This document shows positions 61,021-64,000 of a stretch of 64,000 bases of DNA, in pieces. Under the pieces are notes generated by a model, which saw only the letters and a program-made list of their open reading frames with translations, was not told where the DNA came from and ran no database searches. Origin of the DNA: Ustilago trichophora. Its lineage: Eukaryota; Basidiomycota; Ustilaginomycetes; Ustilaginales; Ustilaginaceae. The first letter of the stretch is position 1. Each line of letters opens with the position of its first letter. Where the stretch lies: contig OOIN01000047.1 of assembly GCA_900323505.1 (NCBI GenBank), forward strand, positions 496,001 through 560,000. The letters are read 5' to 3'. Both the position numbers and the translations under genes were made by a program.

Positions 61021-62941
61021 ACTGAAGATATGTATGCGATGCGGTGTTTGTGAGACAAGAAGCAGCGATGGATCGAGGAGTAAGCCAAAAGAAGGAAGAA
61101 GGAAGCAGTCGAGAGCTGGAATGGCCTTGTTGAACCGTGTGTGTGTGAGAGAGAGAAAGAGAGAGAGAGGATGCCGAGAGGATGCCGAGAGGATGCCAGC
61201 GTAGCTAGAAAGGTAAGAGATGAGTCTCAAGTGGCGCTTGTTTGTGCGTGTGAGGGGGTATGTTGAACAGGCTTTCTAGGATATGAAAGTAGGATCAAAG
61301 TGACGCAAAGAGTGGGCTCTTGGGTGCTGCTGTACCTTGACGCGAAGTGCAAAGATGAGGTCCCGGGCGAGAGAAAAGTGACGAGCGAGACAACCGAACA
61401 GAGTGATGTGGGGTTCCGTGTGTTTGCGCAGAGGAGATGTTGAGCGTTGAGGTCGAGTGGCGATGCTATCGTGCTCCCAAGAGTGCTCAGCGATATCGGT
61501 TCGAGTCGAAGCCGAAGAAAACGGTCTGAAGTGATCCAAGGTGTTTTCAAAGCGAGCGAGCGAGTAAGTCGTAGTGTTTTGCTGAAGGTGGTGGTGATGA
61601 GAAGAACTTGAGCGAGGGAGCGCTGCAAGGAGGGAGGGGGGTAAGCGACAGCAAGCCAGACAAGCAGCATTGAAACCGAAGCTGAAGCTTTAGAACGTGG
61701 ACCTTTCTCAAACCAAACGCGCCTTTCTCTCTTCTCCTGAAAAGTAACAGAACAGACACAGCACGCAGGAGGCTGACTGGGCACAAGAAGAAAGCAAGCG
61801 GGTAAGATGAAATCATTTTGACGCAAAATTGCTTTACTGTACTACTGTACACTGTCCAACTGCTTGGCAGATTCCCCAAGACAAAAAATAAAATAAAGCT
61901 GCAATGTACTGGCCCGCTGTCTTTTGTGAGTGTTGCAAGAAGAAACCTTTAGTCCACACTCCGCTCTGTCATTCACCTTTTCTCTTGCTTTCCTCTTGAA
62001 ACTTGGGCTGCTCAAGTGCCAGCCACCCAGACCAACACGGACAAATGACGAATAGGAGAGCTTCGGTGTGCTTGGGCTTGGTATTTTCAAGTGATTGTCT
62101 CGTATAATCAGGTTTTGGATAAAGGTGTAGCAAAGAACAGAGTGACCTCTGTGTGGCAACCATGGAGCACCACCTAAGGCTGTGTACAGTATGTGCAACC
62201 CATGCAAAGCGGGTCTCCAGTTGACCGTGCGTGCAGAATCATGGCTAGCACACATATGCACTCGCACCAGATCGGTCTTGCAATAGCAACGCCCTTCTCG
62301 TGTGATTTGAGTTTACAGCAGCAAAACGGCGCTTTCAGATGGGTATACTGTACAGTACTGTAACAGGATGCATGCAACACAGAGCCGCCGACCCCAACAT
62401 TTGTTTTTTCTTTTTCTTGTCTTTTTCTGCGTCTAAACTTTTGACAGGCCGCTCGTTCTCTTTAGCAACCAATTTGGCCGAGGCTAGCGCGACACGCATT
62501 CGCACTTCTTCTCTTTGACACTATCACGATTCGAGCACGCCCGATGGAATCTGATTCACATGACTGATTGATTGATAGATTGATTCGATTCGATTTGCAA
62601 ATTGAACAAAGTCTCCATCGGAAGGCGCTTATGTTGGCGTTCCCGGACCGATTTGTTTTGCTGTCTTTGGTGTGGTTTTGACAGTTGGCATCTCTTGTGT
62701 ACTCTATGTACTGTAAAAGGCGAAATCACGAGCATGTCCGTGTCCGCATTCACACACAAAGACTCGAGTGTCGTTTGTCCTTTACACTAACTCTATCTCA
62801 ATCAATATCGTGGGTCTCTTCCATCTACACGTCTTGTCAACCCCTCTCATCTCGGTCGACCATATCAGACACGCAGTAGTAGCGGCTATGCTATAGACTA
62901 GCGAGAGCACAACCTCTTCTCTCAAATCACACATATACACC
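61021..62941. other. Shared 1.9 kb divergent region of LAG1 and LCB3
   Basis: Seven TACTGTA/TACAGTA motifs were counted (61835, 61843, 62185, 62346, 62351, 62356, 62709). GAGA-type purine runs and three imperfect copies of an 11-base unit (AGGATGCCGAG, about 61168-61199) lie near the LAG1 end. No credible gene. Confidence 0.65.
62351..62362. promoter_or_regulatory. 12-base palindrome TACAGTACTGTA, copy 3
   Basis: Perfect inverted repeat overlapping a further TACTGTA at 62346, so the composite contains both ACTGTACAGT and TACAGTACTGTA palindromes. It lies 580 bases before the LCB3 start, in the region shared with LAG1. Confidence 0.4.
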
Positions 62942-64000
62942 ATGTCTGCCGCACCTACCACCCTCCACCACCGCCGAGCGCCAGCCGTTCGCGAAGCATC
63001 AACTTCCAGCATCGAAGAAGATCGCAAGATCTCTGGCAGTTGGATTCGCCCCTCCTCTCCTAACCCTCCACCAGCGCTTACCGTCAACACTCAACCCTCC
63101 TCTTCTTCTGCATCCTCGCACTCACGTATCGCTTCCGACTCGGACAACAGGCCTCGTAAGAGAGGTCACATTCAAAAGCACGAAAAGATCCAACGCATCG
63201 GTCTTTTACGCGGCTCCTCCTACGTCAAATCCACCGATAACGACTCGGTCGCCGAGCACGAGCTCACCACATCCATTGGTTTACAGGATGATGCCGTGTA
63301 CGATGCTTATCTTCCGCGTCCGATCGCCTTTTTGCGTAGACTCATCGTTCACGTTTTAAGAATCGAAGCTCCTCTGCACGAGAAACATCAGCGCTGGATC
63401 AGAAGGCCCTGGTTGGATAGGTACTTTGTCAACACTTCGCTCCTCGGAACTCATTCCTTCTTTCTGGTCTTCCTTCCCATGGTCTTTTGGCTGGGAAGCC
63501 CGAGATTCGGAAGAGGGCTCATCAATGTCCTCGCCTTTGGAGTTTATCTGTCTAGTGCGATCAAGGATCTTTTCTGTGTTCCTAGACCATACTCACCCCC
63601 GGTCACCAGATTGACCGTAGGCACGCATCATCTCGAATACGGTTTCCCTTCAACACACTCGACCAACAGCGTCAGCATCGCCCTCTACATCTACCTCTGG
63701 GTACGCAAGATTCGCCAAGCCGCGCTTCTCGACCCTACCACCGCAGCTACTGCTTCCATCTTTGACTCATGGTTCTGGGAGGCCGGTCTCTTCTTCTATG
63801 CAACCAGCGTCGTCTATGGCCGTATCTATGCAGGCATGCACTCGATCATCGACTGTATCGCAGGATCAGCACTCGGCGCCGCCATCACCGCCCTACAGTG
63901 GGCCTTTTTCGATCAGATCGAAGACTTTGTCAAGATCAACAGTTGGACCGTCCCCCTTGCCGTCATTCCAGCTGGTCTGTTGATGGTTTCGGTTCATCCA
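62942..64000 (+). CDS. LCB3: Long-chain-base 1-phosphate phosphatase (LCB3/YSR3 family), cut by window end
   Basis: The frame runs from the ATG at 62942 to the window edge, 353 codons, with no stop. After a Ser/Arg-rich tail of about 130 residues come membrane helices and all three PAP2 phosphatase motifs: KDLFCVPRP (208-216), YGFPSTHS (233-240) and YGRIYAGMHSIIDC (292-305). These contain the expected Lys208, Arg215, His239, Arg294, His300 and Asp304. The extended first motif and YGFPSTHSTNS are those of sphingoid-base phosphate phosphatases of the ER rather than of general lipid phosphatases. The enzyme releases free long-chain bases, the substrate of LAG1 next door. The C-terminal part lies outside the window. 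Confidence 0.93.
   Translation, partial: MSAAPTTLHHRRAPAVREASTSSIEEDRKISGSWIRPSSPNPPPALTVNTQPSSSSASSHSRIASDSDNRPRKRGHIQKHEKIQRIGLLRGSSYVKSTDNDSVAEHELTTSIGLQDDAVYDAYLPRPIAFLRRLIVHVLRIEAPLHEKHQRWIRRPWLDRYFVNTSLLGTHSFFLVFLPMVFWLGSPRFGRGLINVLAFGVYLSSAIKDLFCVPRPYSPPVTRLTVGTHHLEYGFPSTHSTNSVSIALYIYLWVRKIRQAALLDPTTAATASIFDSWFWEAGLFFYATSVVYGRIYAGMHSIIDCIAGSALGAAITALQWAFFDQIEDFVKINSWTVPLAVIPAGLLMVSVHP

Noticed and set aside
1..64000. tRNA, rRNA, snRNA, CRISPR arrays and transposons
   Set aside because: I looked for B-box-like GGTTCGA sequences, conserved snRNA starts, regularly spaced repeats and transposase or reverse-transcriptase motifs and found none convincing.

Overview
The window looks like a gene-dense chromosomal segment of a basidiomycete fungus, most likely a smut fungus (Ustilaginales). 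This is inferred from long, almost intron-free genes, C-rich third codon positions, many fungus-specific families (Zn2Cys6 regulator, SUR7/PalI protein, Gpi13, Lag1, Lcb3) and promoters full of CT, TG and GTACT microsatellites. No tRNA, rRNA, CRISPR array, transposon or virus-like element was recognised. About 41 kb is coding and about 22 kb is intergenic.

Layout. 1-4971: 3' part of a very large serine-rich protein with two membrane segments at its C-terminus. 4989-5666: a polyglutamine-bearing reading frame broken by one stop. 6221-11756: CSN12-like PCI protein and CAND1, convergent and 208 bp apart. 14037-15932: PHO89-type phosphate permease. 16402-17973 (minus): an anion:cation-symporter (ACS) MFS transporter. 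20247-23903 (minus): a 1218-residue protein whose N-terminus looks like a tandem histone fold followed by a long disordered tail. 27418-30438: a possible nucleolar propeller protein. 32593-36522: a PMC1-type calcium ATPase. 37263-41081: Gpi13/PIG-O, which adds ethanolamine phosphate to GPI anchors. 42079-42906 (minus): a SUR7/PalI-like four-helix membrane protein. 44165-45058 (minus): mitochondrial ribosomal protein uS7m. 45460-47547 (minus) and 48351-51857: a multi-Myb protein and a Zn2Cys6 regulator that diverge from one 0.8 kb promoter region. 53444-54865: a secreted, probably GPI-anchored alpha/beta hydrolase-like protein that lacks the nucleophilic serine. 55126-57116 (minus): a second ACS transporter, with the only intron that could be placed. 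59419-61020 (minus) and 62942-64000 (cut by the window edge): ceramide synthase LAG1 and long-chain-base phosphate phosphatase LCB3, divergently transcribed.

Genes that may work together. LAG1 and LCB3 are consecutive steps of sphingolipid metabolism, because LCB3 frees the long-chain bases that LAG1 acylates. CSN12 and CAND1 both touch cullin-ligase biology. Gpi13 sits two genes before a cortical membrane protein and upstream of a likely GPI-anchored protein. The rest is ordinary housekeeping.

The most striking unexplained signal is a short sequence, TACTGTA/TACAGTA. By eye it occurs about 50 times in the intergenic DNA but once in coding DNA. It includes three exact copies of the 12-base palindrome TACAGTACTGTA and a (GTACT)9 array. 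Other leads are the histone-fold protein, the serine-less hydrolase, switching codon-composition blocks inside genes, and a 3.5 kb gene-free divergent region.
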